Positions 13,200-23,849 of a stretch of 64,000 bases of DNA are shown here, in pieces (positions within the stretch are counted from its first letter, which is position 1; the number at the start of each line of letters is the position of its first letter). The notes beneath the pieces were generated by a model that saw only the letters and a list, made by a program, of their open reading frames with translations, was not told where the DNA came from and did not search any database. Location: contig JAAEAF010001076.1 of assembly GCA_011037195.1 (NCBI GenBank), positions 103,640 through 167,639 on the forward strand. Direction: 5' to 3'. The translations under genes and the position numbers were made by a program. The stretch is from Triatoma infestans (taxonomy: Eukaryota; Arthropoda; Insecta; Hemiptera; Reduviidae).

Positions 13200-13560
13200 A
13201 GAGAAATACAAAATTGAATCAACCTAGTTACCGGCTACCTAGGCCAGACTAGGGTGGGAGACTCTATACATATATAGCCGAGCTAGCCCTAAAGGAATAC
13301 CGTTTTATTACAACAGTTTTCGACGAGTTAACAACTAGTCAGCAACCTATCAACTATTTTCTCATCATTCAGCCAGTCTGTCTCTATATATTATATCTCT
13401 GGCTACCTAACATAGTTTGTGCGTTTCTTTCATTATATAGTGTTCAGCTTATTTTCTAGTTGATTTTTCTAAAACCATTCTCTCTCTTTCTCATATCCAT
13501 TATAGATACATAGTATGGAACAATCTATCCAGCTATCAATCCATCCAACTAAGCAAATTG
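13200..13560. other. LTR-like or promoter-like GC-richer segment
   Basis: A GC-richer stretch (about 13220-13300) contains TACATATATAGCC, a possible TATA box, and is followed by C/T-rich sequence. The layout resembles the LTRs at 17956 and 42260, but no LTR termini or target duplication could be identified. Tentative. Confidence 0.2.
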
Positions 13561-13599
13561 AGTAGATATAGGAATTGACTATTTCTGCAAAGGATTTTT

Positions 13600-14371
13600 T
13601 ATTGGATTATTTTAATTGGTTTGGTGGTTAGAACTCTTGGCTAACCCTCACATGGTTCAATGCCGCATGTTCAGATTGATTTTTGTTGTAGTGGTTTACA
13701 TAAAATTAGGCAGTGATAATAGTTGAGAAATGGCTTTCTAGTAGTCATAACAACAGTTTATGTCGTCGGTTTTTAGTAATTAAGTGTTTTGTTCATAACA
13801 ACCTTAAGTAAGGTTAAGGTTTACCGAAGGAAGAATTTTGTTCTGTAAAAGTAACGGAGTTAGGGGTGGTTATCTTCCTGAAGATAAAAGTTATATGTTT
13901 GGCTTTTTCTACTTTAACAGCATTATTGAAAAAAAAATATAATTTTTTAAAGATTTAAAAAAAAAAATTTGGTTTTTACTTATCAAATCATGCTGATCTT
14001 TAGGGACCATTTATTTATTGCAACCGATATTTGATCATGTTGAAAAATCTAGTTTTAATGAAATCTAGCAGCAAAGTATTTGCCTAGAATTTTTTTCTAA
14101 TGTGTAAGTATAATTTTATTAGTAAAATAATGAAAAAAAAAGTCACAGTAAGTTTACAGGTTGAATAATATTTTTCTAAAAGTTTTCAAGTAAACCACAA
14201 AACTTCATACAAATAAAAAGAGAAACAGGAAAATCTGGTAATATTGAAATTTATTCATTAAGCATAAGTATTCTTGGAAACAGATATGAATAATTCATTT
14301 GGTATCTTTAGTGCAAACTTAAAGCAATTTTGTGCTTGAAAATAATATGTAAAACAATGATTAAACCAAAA

Positions 14372-14405
<34 letters not shown>

Positions 14406-15500
14406 AACTATTTTTCTGTTAGATATGCGAAGTTCAAAATGGACATTCGTGAAGTCTGCAAAAAGTTTACTTTTATTTTGCAGATATATAAGCATATAAT
14501 GGTAATCGATGTACTCATTATTAAGGAAAAGTTTCTTTATTTTGCAAAAACTTTTGTTTGACTACATGATGTTTAAGTTTCAAATAGGAAACATTATTAA
14601 AAAAGATATATATGAAAGATGGATGCCCTCCACACTATAAAGTGCAAATAATTATTATAATTATAACTCATTAGATCATTTAATTTAGCTAATTTAAATT
14701 GAGTAAACTTTTAAAATCAATAGAGTTTATTACTGCACAATTTGTACGTTTTAAATTTCTGTACAGAAGACTTTATTATATAGCAAACTGTATCAAATTT
14801 GACTAAGTTTGTAAGAAAAGTGATTGCAATCAATAAGTTGTTAGTAAAATTCAACAATGGGGCATAAGAATGCAAAAAAAAATATTTTTTTTTTTTTTAA
14901 TAAAGTTCAATATTAAATTAGATTATGATTCACCATTCAGAAAAAGTGAAGAAAAGATATAACTTCAAATGAATCTGATATGAAACATTCGCTCGACTGA
15001 CTCTTACAGTTGCAATGCTCACAGTTCTTGTTGTCAAAAATTTTAAAAAAATTGAATATTATTGACTACGTACGGCATAACGTATGAGACGTATGGATGA
15101 CGTATGAGATTTAATCCTTCATAACACGCTTCTTTTTATTCATTCTTACCAAGTGTACCTCAAATCACGTATTATTGATGGATGATAACAGGCTCACATT
15201 CAATAAAATTTGATAGCAGCAATACTTCTTACTATGCGCTAGATTGCCATACATCCCCCAATTGGAATGCATATCTACACTGACGAGTTCGCCCAGAAGA
15301 AGAAGAAGAAGTAGAAATGTAAGTGCCGGAGTTTATTCCGCTAAATTTATTCCAACTAAACCTTCCGGTAGGACATACAGCGCCTAATTTTGATGGGGAA
15401 GTAAAAGTTATCCAAATAGCTTTCTAAGAAGCTAACTATTTTCCGTGATTACAGAGCTACAATAATTGTAGTAACTAAGTCACTAGATATCCACATTCTC
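13600..15500. other. Intergenic, no gene recognised
   Basis: AT-rich single-copy-looking sequence with short homopolymers, a small GAA tract near 15297-15312 and short repeats of ACGTATGA near 15067-15105. 13620-13670 has weak tRNA-like boxes (GGTTTGGTGGTTAG and GGTTCAATGCC) but no convincing SINE body. Confidence 0.5.
14375..14403. repeat. Poly(A) tract
   Basis: Twenty-nine consecutive A residues. It could be the tail of a decayed retroposon, but no recognisable body adjoins it. Confidence 0.9.
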
Positions 15501-15539
15501 TCTCGTCGACAGAATCGATGATATAAGAGTGGAAGTGTG

Positions 15540-16330
15540 GTGTTATGTTCAATAACCTTACGCTCCACCACGCCTTGCTGGGTAAGGCGTTTAGTTGGAT
15601 GCCATAAAGGTTGAACATATGCCATTCCAGCTCGTGCGAACCAGCTTTTGTAAAGGAACCTTAACTGGGGGACGCTAATAACCTCGGAAGTTGATGCGCC
15701 CGGGAAAAAAAACAGTCAATAGAAGTAACACTTCAAGAGATGTTCAAAAATGCAAGGAGCTGACTGAGATCTTCTAGTCTGTGGGGTGATTATTGGGTTT
15801 CAGTAGATCTCGGCGCATTGTGGACCGCATGGAAATGAATACGTTGATAGATCTTGACAGATTGGTCAAAGCTGCGGCTGCAATATACCAGCCTAATAAT
15901 AAATTAAGATTACCTAGAGCCAAAAAAAAATAAATAAATAAACTGGGAGAGGGAATTAGACAAGAGGTCAAAAAACGGACTGAAGGGAAAAGCTGGGCAA
16001 TTTTATTAGATTCCATGGCCACTTACCCAACAATCTGCCAAGAAAGGAACGTGTGGCCTGATTCAGAATGACCACGGGCCACGATGTTTACAGAATAGGC
16101 GTCACATAATCACCGCTTTGCACATTGTGCACACAAGAGGCAATGGAAGGCTTGCATATAATGACATGTCCTTGCAATAAAGACATAAGAAATGGTGAAT
16201 TTTCAATTTTAACCATGTCAATACATGGTTGCAAGAAAGAATGTTTCAGCCCAATGGCTGTCAGAATTCGAATGGCCGAAATCACCTTATGAAGCAAACT
16301 TTGCGATGGAATATCCATGGAATTATTATT
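15540..16330. other. Possible decayed coding repeat, unassigned
   Basis: GC content rises here and short frames on both strands look protein-like. The plus strand around 15810-15920 reads RIVDRMEMNTLIDLDRLVKA. The minus strand 16318-16088 has an uninterrupted 76-codon frame. Neither matches a family I can name with confidence. The region directly precedes two non-LTR remnants, so an older, broken retroelement is the likeliest explanation. Confidence 0.3.
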
Positions 16331-16626
16331 ACTAGTTGAACAGCTTACTTTCTAAAATCAAACCTATACCATTTTATGGCAAAAGGGAAATTGGCCTCTT
16401 GTAAGGTTCGTAACATTTTAATGAAAATCTCGAATAACTAGTAATAAAATTAGAAAGAAACTGCTTAATGAAATGAAAAATTTTATTCCTGTTCCGGGAC
16501 ATAAGTCCCTTAGGAACAATAATACAAAATACAAGTGGCCTAGTGTGTCTGGTCTTGACAATTATGTACATATCGTTTGTAATTATTGATTAGTCATGAA
16601 TGATAAGGAAGAGGGAGGAAACTTCT

Positions 16627-16765
16627 AGGAGTTCGGAGAGACTTGTGAGGTTAAGAGGTGGTGAAAAAGACGGGACTTGAAGGTATCAGTAGTGGAGGCA
16701 CGACGGATAGACAAAGGTAAGGAGTTCCATAGATAAGTGGCACGGATGCCACGAATGCTTTTATT
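16627..16765 (-). pseudogene. Non-LTR retrotransposon ORF2, extreme C-terminus
   Basis: The minus strand reads GIRATYLWNSLPLSIRRAST, then a TFKSRLFHHLL segment and a stop. The WNSLP...IR.A.....FK..L pattern is typical of the end of ORF2 in CR1/L2/Rex/Jockey-type non-LTR elements. Only about 45 codons remain, with no RT domain. It lies back to back with the plus-strand LINE tail that begins near 16745, so two different elements abut here. Confidence 0.6.
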
Positions 16766-17098
16766 ACTTCAACTTTGTTATATGCTGGACAAATTTGAGC
16801 AATATGAATATGTTAATCAAATTGAGAAAGTACAGCTCCAATTTATAAAACGAATCTTTAATTTTAAATATATCCACCCGTACTAGTTTTATTACATTAG
16901 AATTTGGACTTAATCCATTAAAAGTTGCTGTTTTTAAATTAATGTTAAATTTTTTATTAAAAATTCTGAAAATGCCTCCAGGAAGACTGCCCAGAATCTG
17001 TTTTGAAGTTCTTTACCAAATATCTATTGGTTCGTCAGAAATGTTACAATCCTTGGTCGTTAAATGAGAGCTCAAGAATCTAATATTAAGATTTAAAA

Positions 17099-17143
<45 letters not shown>

Positions 17144-17815
17144 TGTGTGAAATATCCATTATGTTATAGATACTTGCAGATGTAATGTACAGTACAGAAA
17201 CTTTAGGCCTTGGTCCTAACAGAGGATTATTTAGATTGGAATTGTTCAGTTAATTTATTAAGGATTATACTGCAGCTACGACTGGCAAACCTTAAAATTG
17301 CAACTCTGTACTGTAATGGCAGTAAATATGTTTTTGACAGTAATAATATCTGCATCTGTGCCATGATTTGGCCCCCGATTCTTTAATCCATTTTCTATTT
17401 GACTGCCCCATTTACCAAGCTTTACTACATATTACTTATCGAAGTATATTGATTCCTTGTCACCTCACTATCATCAATACCAAACCTTGCTATCAGTTGT
17501 GTCTAAATTACAAATATATGACGTTTATAATTATGTTTCTGAGGCTTTAATAAATATCAAAAGTTTTTTGATAAACGAATGATGTCATTTGGATTATTCT
17601 TTTTTGTTTATGTACCAATCTGGTTATTTTTGTTTTTTGTTCCTTTTTTTATGTACTATTTTTGTCTTTTCTATTAGACTTTGTACTTTATTACTATAAT
17701 TTATGGAATGTATACCTTATGTTCTTTTTTTACTTCATTTGTAACAACTCCGAGCTAAAGGTGTTGCACCTATAAGCTTGTTAATAATAAATAAATCAGT
17801 AAATAAATAAAATCA
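16745..17815 (+). pseudogene. Non-LTR retrotransposon 3' end (CR1/L2-like), with tail
   Basis: The plus strand reads QIEKVQLQFIKRIFNFKYIH and, after a break, TLEFGLNPLKVAVFKLMLNF and PGRLPRICFEVLYQIS. This is the region that follows the RT in many LINE ORF2 proteins. At 17350-17430 a DSLIHFLFDCPIYQ segment resembles the His/Cys-containing C-terminal motif of such elements. A TG microsatellite (17102-17149) interrupts it. The sequence ends in AATAAATAAAT-type repeats at 17785-17812, as expected for a LINE 3' tail. Stops and frame changes make it non-functional. The reverse-strand LINE end at 36201 belongs to a similar class. Confidence 0.7.
17102..17149. repeat. TG microsatellite
   Basis: Nearly perfect (TG)n of about 24 units with one interruption near the 3' end. 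Confidence 0.95.
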
Positions 17816-17950
17816 AACCTACTGGATAAGGGTCAAAGACTTGAAAGAAGGCGATTTTTGTTGGGGATAGGCATGTGTTCTGCACGATGCAAATCGTTTC
17901 CATCGCCGTTTCTATTCACTTGTTGTCTAGACCTCAAGGGCCAAATTATG

Positions 17951-18280
17951 CTCCCTGTAATGGTACCGCAAAGATAATGCAACCACAGCAGAGAGAAGAG
18001 AGGCCCTCTCTGGTTAACAGAGACTACTCTCTGACTTAGGCAGGCTAGAGTGGAAGAACGTGTGTATATAAGCCAGTGGGAATCTATCTAGAGAATATCT
18101 ATCACATACAACCATACAGCGAATCGTGACATATCTCTACTCTCACCTTTTATTCTATCAGTTTCATTATCAAGTCCAGTGCAGTTAGTGTAAACTTATA
18201 GCTACATTATAATAGTGTCTTCATATCTCGTTCATTCAATCAAACCTAATTTCTCTCCTCAACAACTCCATTATACTCCC
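17951..18280 (+). mobile_element. Solo LTR (same family as 42260-43931) with CTCCC target duplication
   Basis: The LTR spans 17956-18275. It starts TGTAAT and ends ATTATA, a near-complement of the start. It is flanked by a perfect 5-bp direct repeat CTCCC at 17951-17955 and 18276-18280. It aligns along its length with the LTRs at 42260-42982 and 43594-43931, sharing the blocks GAGAAGAGAGGCCCTCTCTG and TATATAAGCCAGTGGGAATC. TATATAAG at about 18065 is a likely TATA box. No internal region follows, so this is a recombined solo LTR rather than a truncated insertion. Confidence 0.9.
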
Positions 18281-18839
18281 CGAATACACTTTTATATCAA
18301 CCCTGTCCAATTAATGAATAAAGTGCCAGAACCCTATCGATCATCTCGCCTACAGATACAACAACAAGGATAGGAAGAAGACAAAAAATTAGGGAGTTAG
18401 TAGGATTAACCATCGCCTTTTAATTTTGGCCATAGCTTCAGGGCCTGTCCTATAGCTCTCCAATTTTTTTTTTCAAGATGTGAGTCAACTGTGTTTAAGC
18501 CCCCATTTATATCAAACATTGTCCTCTCGAGCCATTAGAACTCGCACAGTGTTATGGTATGTTTTGATAGTTTCATTTGTGCTAATCTAGTCTCCACTTT
18601 TGTTATAAAATAACTAAAATAATTCTCTTGATTCAGTTTATCATTTTATCAATATATATTTAAATGTTATAGAATATATGTTGAAAATGAAGAACTTGAG
18701 TTAAATTTTAAGTTCAACTTTACTTGCATTAATTGATTAGATAGACAATAATGTTGTAATAATATCAGTTGCATCTTGTACGAAATGTAAGTGATGTATA
18801 TGTACGTGTATATGTTGTAGAATTTACGAGATAGAAAAG

Positions 18840-18975
18840 CCTAGAGGGCGTACCTAATGACGTCATAGTTATCTATGTGCTAATAGAGGAGATGCAAGGA
18901 TCAAAGGGTAGCCCTTGCGGCGCCTGACAGTCCCTTCCTTCAGGGGCAATTATATCACACTGTATAAGGGGGATT
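18840..18975. other. GC-richer unassigned segment
   Basis: A compact GC-rich patch with TGACGTCA at about 18860 (a CRE-like palindrome) and a GGCGCC site. No open frame and no match elsewhere in the window. May be part of an unidentified repeat. Confidence 0.25.
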
Positions 18976-19424
18976 GGAAATTGTCTGATACGTTTGGGTT
19001 ATTATATATGAAACATTAATGAATCTCTTTGTATATTTATATTTCAAACAATTATACATACAGAAAAACCAATGAAAATATGACAATTTTTTTACATTGC
19101 AAAAGCTGTGTGATCCTATTACGTTTTACTGTCTACTGTCAATTGAAGACCAAATAAAATCTTTATCTTTATCTCTCTATAAGAAGAAATATTGCTAACT
19201 AAAAAATTTATCGAATTTAAGTTTTCAGAAATTTATCCAATTTAGAAGTATAAAAAATTGGAGTAAAAGTGAGACCCACAGTTTGACGTGTAAATTTAAG
19301 CTACGCAACAAGGTCTTGAGATTGAGGGCGCCCATAGTCTCCACTCAGATATACATGTTTAACCCTAAACACCTTGTTTTATGGTCAGCCCATTTAAACA
19401 TTGCAATTATAAATTTGGAGTAAA

Positions 19425-19502
19425 TTAATTAATTTGGAGTAAGAGAAAGTCGTGTAAGTGTGTAACATGAGATTTTATTTTACTTTCTCTTACTCCTAGA
19501 TT
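19425..19502 (-). repeat. 3'-end-to-5'-end junction of the ACTTTCTCTTACTCC family
   Basis: On the minus strand the 3' end of one copy (CTAGGAGTAAGAGAAAGT) is followed after a few A/T bases by the start of another (AAAATCTCATGTTACACACT ... ACTTTCTCTTACTCC). No unrelated sequence lies between them. The same 5' and 3' ends are about 1 kb apart in the full copy at 46719-47739. The site is either a head-to-tail junction of two copies or an extreme internal deletion. Confidence 0.65.
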
Positions 19503-19751
19503 ATTATCATACTTGTTAATAAGTGTTTAATTGGCAATACATCATATTAAGATTTCAATACACATAATCTTTATATTTGGATGTTGCAGAAATGTGAAAG
19601 ATAAAACTAACATAAATAAAGTGATTATTTGTTTAAATATTCATGAAAATATTCTAGTATTTTTAGTGTAAAATTGATGCTTCCGCAAATGAAGTTGGTA
19701 AACATTTTTGTGTGGGAAAATATATATATATAAAACAGGAGAAAGTAGTAG

Positions 19752-20500
19752 TGTAAGAAGAAGGATGGGAGCTTTACTTAGAGACCGACCTTCTTGAAAG
19801 CTCACCCCCAAACTTCTGACACAACAGGTGATTTATAATCAGCCCACCACTAGCTTGGCCAACGCGCATGACGTCATCTCTAGATTTCCTTGTGTTGCCG
19901 CCTCTTTCTCTTTTCGCTCTTTCACCGCCAACTTCTCTTATATAGCCTTAAATCTAGGCAGGCTACCGCCGCAATAGCAGACTGAAATATTTTCCAGTGC
20001 TCATTTCCTCTTCATAAGGATGTAAGGCCGTTTGGTCGGAGGTGGAGAATTGCAAAAAGGGTTATAGTACTCAGGCTGCCAACCGCTATTCTGCTGAGTT
20101 AGAAACGACGTTTGAGAGGAAGTATATAGCACACATACATGCACACATATTCTTTTCATCTGGGAGGTTTTTGAGATGGAGAAGAAGCTGGCGGAAGGAG
20201 CCAGCCGCCCTTTCCTCTCCGCATACGAATACTGATGATTGAATACGTTCTTCTTTTTTCAACTCTCTCTCTTTCCTTCACTTTATTCTCTACCACCGGC
20301 TTTGCAAACCGTTCTGAACTATACTGTATATTACACTGTATTACAAGAGGCTTTGCCCGTTGGGGCGCGCACAGCCAAAGGCTCATTCGCGCGGCGAGGA
20401 TTTCAAGATCGTCCGCATGCGGCATATAAATTTTACACATATTCATTCACACATACGCCAGAGAATCAAAGCTCAAGTCTCTATTTTTCTGTATAACACA
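19752..20500 (+). mobile_element. Candidate long LTR (about 750 bp)
   Basis: Unlike its surroundings, this block is GC-richer and promoter-like. It begins TGTAAGAAGAAGG and contains TGACGTCA near 19870 and CTTATATAGCC (TATA-like) near 19938. It ends GTATAACACA at 20500, immediately followed by TTGGTAAAGGCGAG, which could be a primer-binding site. Overlapping frames on both strands (20042-20587) look like by-products of GC-rich sequence, not genes. No partner LTR or target duplication was found, so the boundaries are provisional. A CpG-rich host promoter is the alternative. Confidence 0.35.
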
Positions 20501-20589
20501 TTGGTAAAGGCGAGAAAGACCAGACGACATACAATTGATGCTCCGATTGTATGTGTAATATTTCACACTAATTTTAGGTCAAAATAGAA

Positions 20590-20960
20590 TTTTAAGGTCA
20601 CAATAGAATGGTTCGTTCGTTTTGCCATGGTACTACTTTAAAAATACGTCCAGCATAGAGTTTGCTCAAACTTATATCTGGTTTATTTATTTTTATCATT
20701 GTATTAATTATTTAAATACAATCCGGTATTTTATCCGTCATGGCATCATGCATCATATCGCTTTTGTTCCTGACCGGTTTCGGATTTTCAACTATCGTCA
20801 GAGCAATTTCACCAAGTTCGTGTAGAGAGTTCACTTCAAAGTCATGTTTCTTTTACATTCACACTTGCTGGTTTGTTGGTTGTATACATACATGGTCATC
20901 CACATATTCAATAATTAAATACAATTTTGAGAATAAGACGTTGTTCTTTTTAAAATAGCA
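20590..20960 (-). repeat. Dispersed repeat with CTGACGA...CGAAAC motif (pair with 28740-29000)
   Basis: Shares scattered blocks with 28740-29000, including ATCGTCAGAG and GG-TTTCGGATT--CA-CTATCGTC read on the plus strand. The minus strand carries CTGACGA followed 14 bases later by CGAAACCGGTC. This resembles the catalytic-core order of a hammerhead ribozyme, as found in Penelope-like elements. The helix II segment pairs poorly. No protein-coding part is attached. Confidence 0.45.
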
Positions 20961-22560
20961 ATTACTTTTCATAAAATAAATGATACGCTGTGCCGAATAA
21001 CAAATCATATTTTCTCGCAATCAGATATATACTTCACAGCTTTCTAATTTGTATTGTTTAATCAAATAAACAATCTACTGTTTGGAGAAAATTTGTAAGT
21101 GTGACATTAATTTGTAAGTTTAATAATGTTAATCCTCCACTGCCAGGGCTAAGGTTCAAGAATTTGAAGATGTGATTGTAGAGTTTGGATAGCAATATCT
21201 TCGATGAATGTAAATAGGTAATTGTGTTTGGATTAGTTGGTAGATCAACCGTAATGATAGTAGACAGTAGTGGTTAAAGAATGCTCCCTTGAGGAACTCC
21301 TGCTAGTAGAAGTGGATAAATAAAAGAAGATGAGGAACCTTGGTAGACTCTGAAGAAACGGTGAGATAGGATTTAAGGATCACATAATAGGTAAAAGACA
21401 GTTGTCCTTGAACTTGTAAAATAATCCTGTATGCCACGGCTTAAGATTATTTCCAAAAACAACATACACAGAAATATAATTTTTTTTTTTTAAATAAATA
21501 TGTAATTAGTATTTTACCGAAGTGTAGATAATTGATAGCGTAAATTTTCAAATGGAAATGAGGGCGGTGTGACGTGGACGAATTAAAGGTCTGGAAATGG
21601 GGGGGATATGGCTTAACCTCTCTCTATTACTCTATTTCCCAAGCCTATGTTGATCGGTATGTTTTTGATCTTCTATTTACCATGGTAAAGTGGACCACCG
21701 CCTTCTCATCCATTCTTGTGTAATTATACGGGCAATAAGATTTGTAATCAAACATCAAAAGGATAACCCCGCATTAACTTACTTAATCTACTGCTTTAAT
21801 TATTTATATAAATAACAAAATAATATTAATGCAAATAATTTATTTACAAAAAGAAATATAGTAAATAAAGATTAATTATAAATCATTTAATATTAATATA
21901 TTTATACGAGCACTTAGGAAATAGACTCTGTTACCATTTTTACATCACTTCAGAATTAAGTCAATTTTTTTTTTTTGTATATTTTATTTATATTTATTAC
22001 TTTAAAAATATTTCATTTCCTTTAACTTTCTACATATTATATTTCCTACTTTTATACAAGGTAACAATTTTAACAATGAACCAATATTTCTCTAGGAAAT
22101 ACACAAGATATTAAAAAAATCCAAATGACTTAAATTTTTTAAGGATTCCAAATATGTTATCTATTTTTTTTTTTTTTAAGCTGCAGAAATAAAAGATTTC
22201 GAAACCAACTTTCTTATTTCAAATTTTTAACCCATTGTAAATGTAGATTTTTTTTTCATGAAAACTTGTCATTGAACGAGAAAAATCCGTTTGAATATTC
22301 GCTGAAATATTTAAATTTTGAAAATAGAGAAATTTTTGTTTTTCTTTTCTAGACTTTTTGTTTCATTTCTTTTGAAAAATATTTACAATAACAAATTACT
22401 GCTGAAAGTAGAGATAGAAAGACATAATAACTAATTCAAAGCAATCACAAAATACTTGTTCTCCTGTTTGTCCAGAAAACATGAACAGAACAAAATTCGA
22501 ATTCTACTCTTCTAAAATACTTTCTGCAACATTTGACATTAAATTCATTTATTTGTGAGA
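20960..22560. other. AT-rich intergenic, no gene recognised
   Basis: Mixed AT-rich sequence with poly-T runs (21480, 21967, 22163). I found no coding frame, repeat family or RNA gene. Confidence 0.5.
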
Positions 22561-22614
22561 TACTGTTGTGCTTTGGGCACTTAAAATTAAGAAGAAAATT
22601 CTGTGATTTCGGTG

Positions 22615-22815
22615 ATGGCACAATTTACTGAAGAAGATAAGGTCAATTTATAACTTTTTACTCAATGTAAAGGAAAGGTTCGTGAAGTGTAGCACTACGC
22701 ACTAAGGTACGCTGAACTCTACCCAGAAAGAACGTGTAGTACGTATTGTATTAGTGGCTCATTAAGTTCTGCACAGCCGAGACTTCACCGGAGAATCAGT
22801 AAGTACCTTTAATGC
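22615..22815 (+). pseudogene. Transposase N-terminal fragment (DUF4817-like HTH), broken
   Basis: Reads MAQFTEEDKVNL, stop, LFTQCKGKVREV, stop, HYALRYAELYPERT. This matches the pattern of the N-terminal helix-turn-helix found in many insect DDE transposases of the Tc1/IS630 group, in which an 'FT..E' start is followed by 'A...YAERYPER'. Two in-frame stops and loss of frame after residue 45 show it is dead. The matching C-terminal end of such a protein occurs twice, in inverted arrangement, at 26402-27284. Whether they derive from one family cannot be told from this window. Confidence 0.55.
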
Positions 22816-23009
22816 TGAGCTTAAAGTATTGTTGCATGCAAGAGATCATGCCTCCTATTATCATCTCAAAGAGAGCATCTCAAATTACCATGATTTTTAA
22901 ATATGAAATATTGAATATAATTTTCGTATGAATTATGAATTTTAAATATACAAGAGGATTCGATTAATTGTAAAATCATCTAACTTCCACCCTTATTGCG
23001 CTCATGTGG

Positions 23010-23830
23010 TTCAACAAATGCTGCCTAATGTTTTTAGGCGTAAATTAAATTTTTTAGCATCAATGGATGGATACGAAGTCGTACAATAATTTCTATAAAT
23101 ATGTGTATAAACTTAAGGGCATCCTTCCTTCCACTTATTATCTCATCCTCAAATCATATTTGGCCGATCGCCATTTCATGGTAGACCAAAGAACCTCATT
23201 TTCTCCTATATTTCCTATTGACGCTGGCGTTCCCCAAGGAAGCATACTTACTCCCCTTCTTTACACAGTACATACTGCTGACCTCCCACTACATTCTAAT
23301 ACTGTCACCTTCACCTTCGCCGACGATACGGCCATGTTAGCCCCTCATAATGATCCCGTCATGTCAACTCGCCATCTTCAATCCCCTCTCAACATCCTCG
23401 AACCCTGGCTCCGAAAGTGGAGAATCAAGGTGAATCAACTCAAATCTAATTACATAGTCTTCACATTAAATCGAAAAACCCTTTCTCCTCTATATTTCAA
23501 CCATATTCCTTTACCTCCTGTCACAAAAGTTCGCTACCTTGGTATCAATTTTGACAAACGACTAACCTGGAATCCCTATACTCGACTAAAAAAGAACTGA
23601 ACTGAATAACAAATACAAAATACTAAAAAAGCTTCTAGACAAACGTTCGAAACTTACATTACATAACAAACGACAACTATATTACTCTCTATTAGCCCCT
23701 ATTTGGACTTACGGAATCGAACTATATGGAACAGCCAGACATTCAAACCTTTACCGCATTCAGTCCCTACAGTCTAAAATCCTTCGCACTATAGTCAATG
23801 CTCCCTTCTACGTTTCTCTTCTACTAATAA
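23010..23830 (+). pseudogene. Jockey-like non-LTR reverse transcriptase, 5'-truncated with one frameshift
   Basis: An open 177-codon frame (23067-23600) contains the RT palm. GVPQGS is at residues 54-59, the catalytic FADD box at 84-87, and VRYLGINFDKRLTWNPY near the end. This order and spacing fit the thumb-side half of a Jockey-clade ORF2. The first acidic motif and the endonuclease domain are missing. After a run of six A (about 23588-23593) the homology continues in another frame: LNNKYKILKKLLDKRSKLTL ... IWTYGIELYGTARHSN ... LRTIVNAPFYVS, to about 23818. A single-base indel therefore split it. It is the best preserved of five Jockey-like copies here. Confidence 0.85.
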
Positions 23831-23849
23831 TCCTTTTTTTTAATCAAAT

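Noticed and set aside
18860..18867. TGACGTCA as a functional CRE site
   Set aside because: An 8-mer is too short to support function without a gene nearby; noted only as a local feature.
20156..20587. Several overlapping frames of 64-96 codons on both strands
   Set aside because: Mutually exclusive frames in a GC-rich block with no family pattern; better explained as LTR or promoter sequence.
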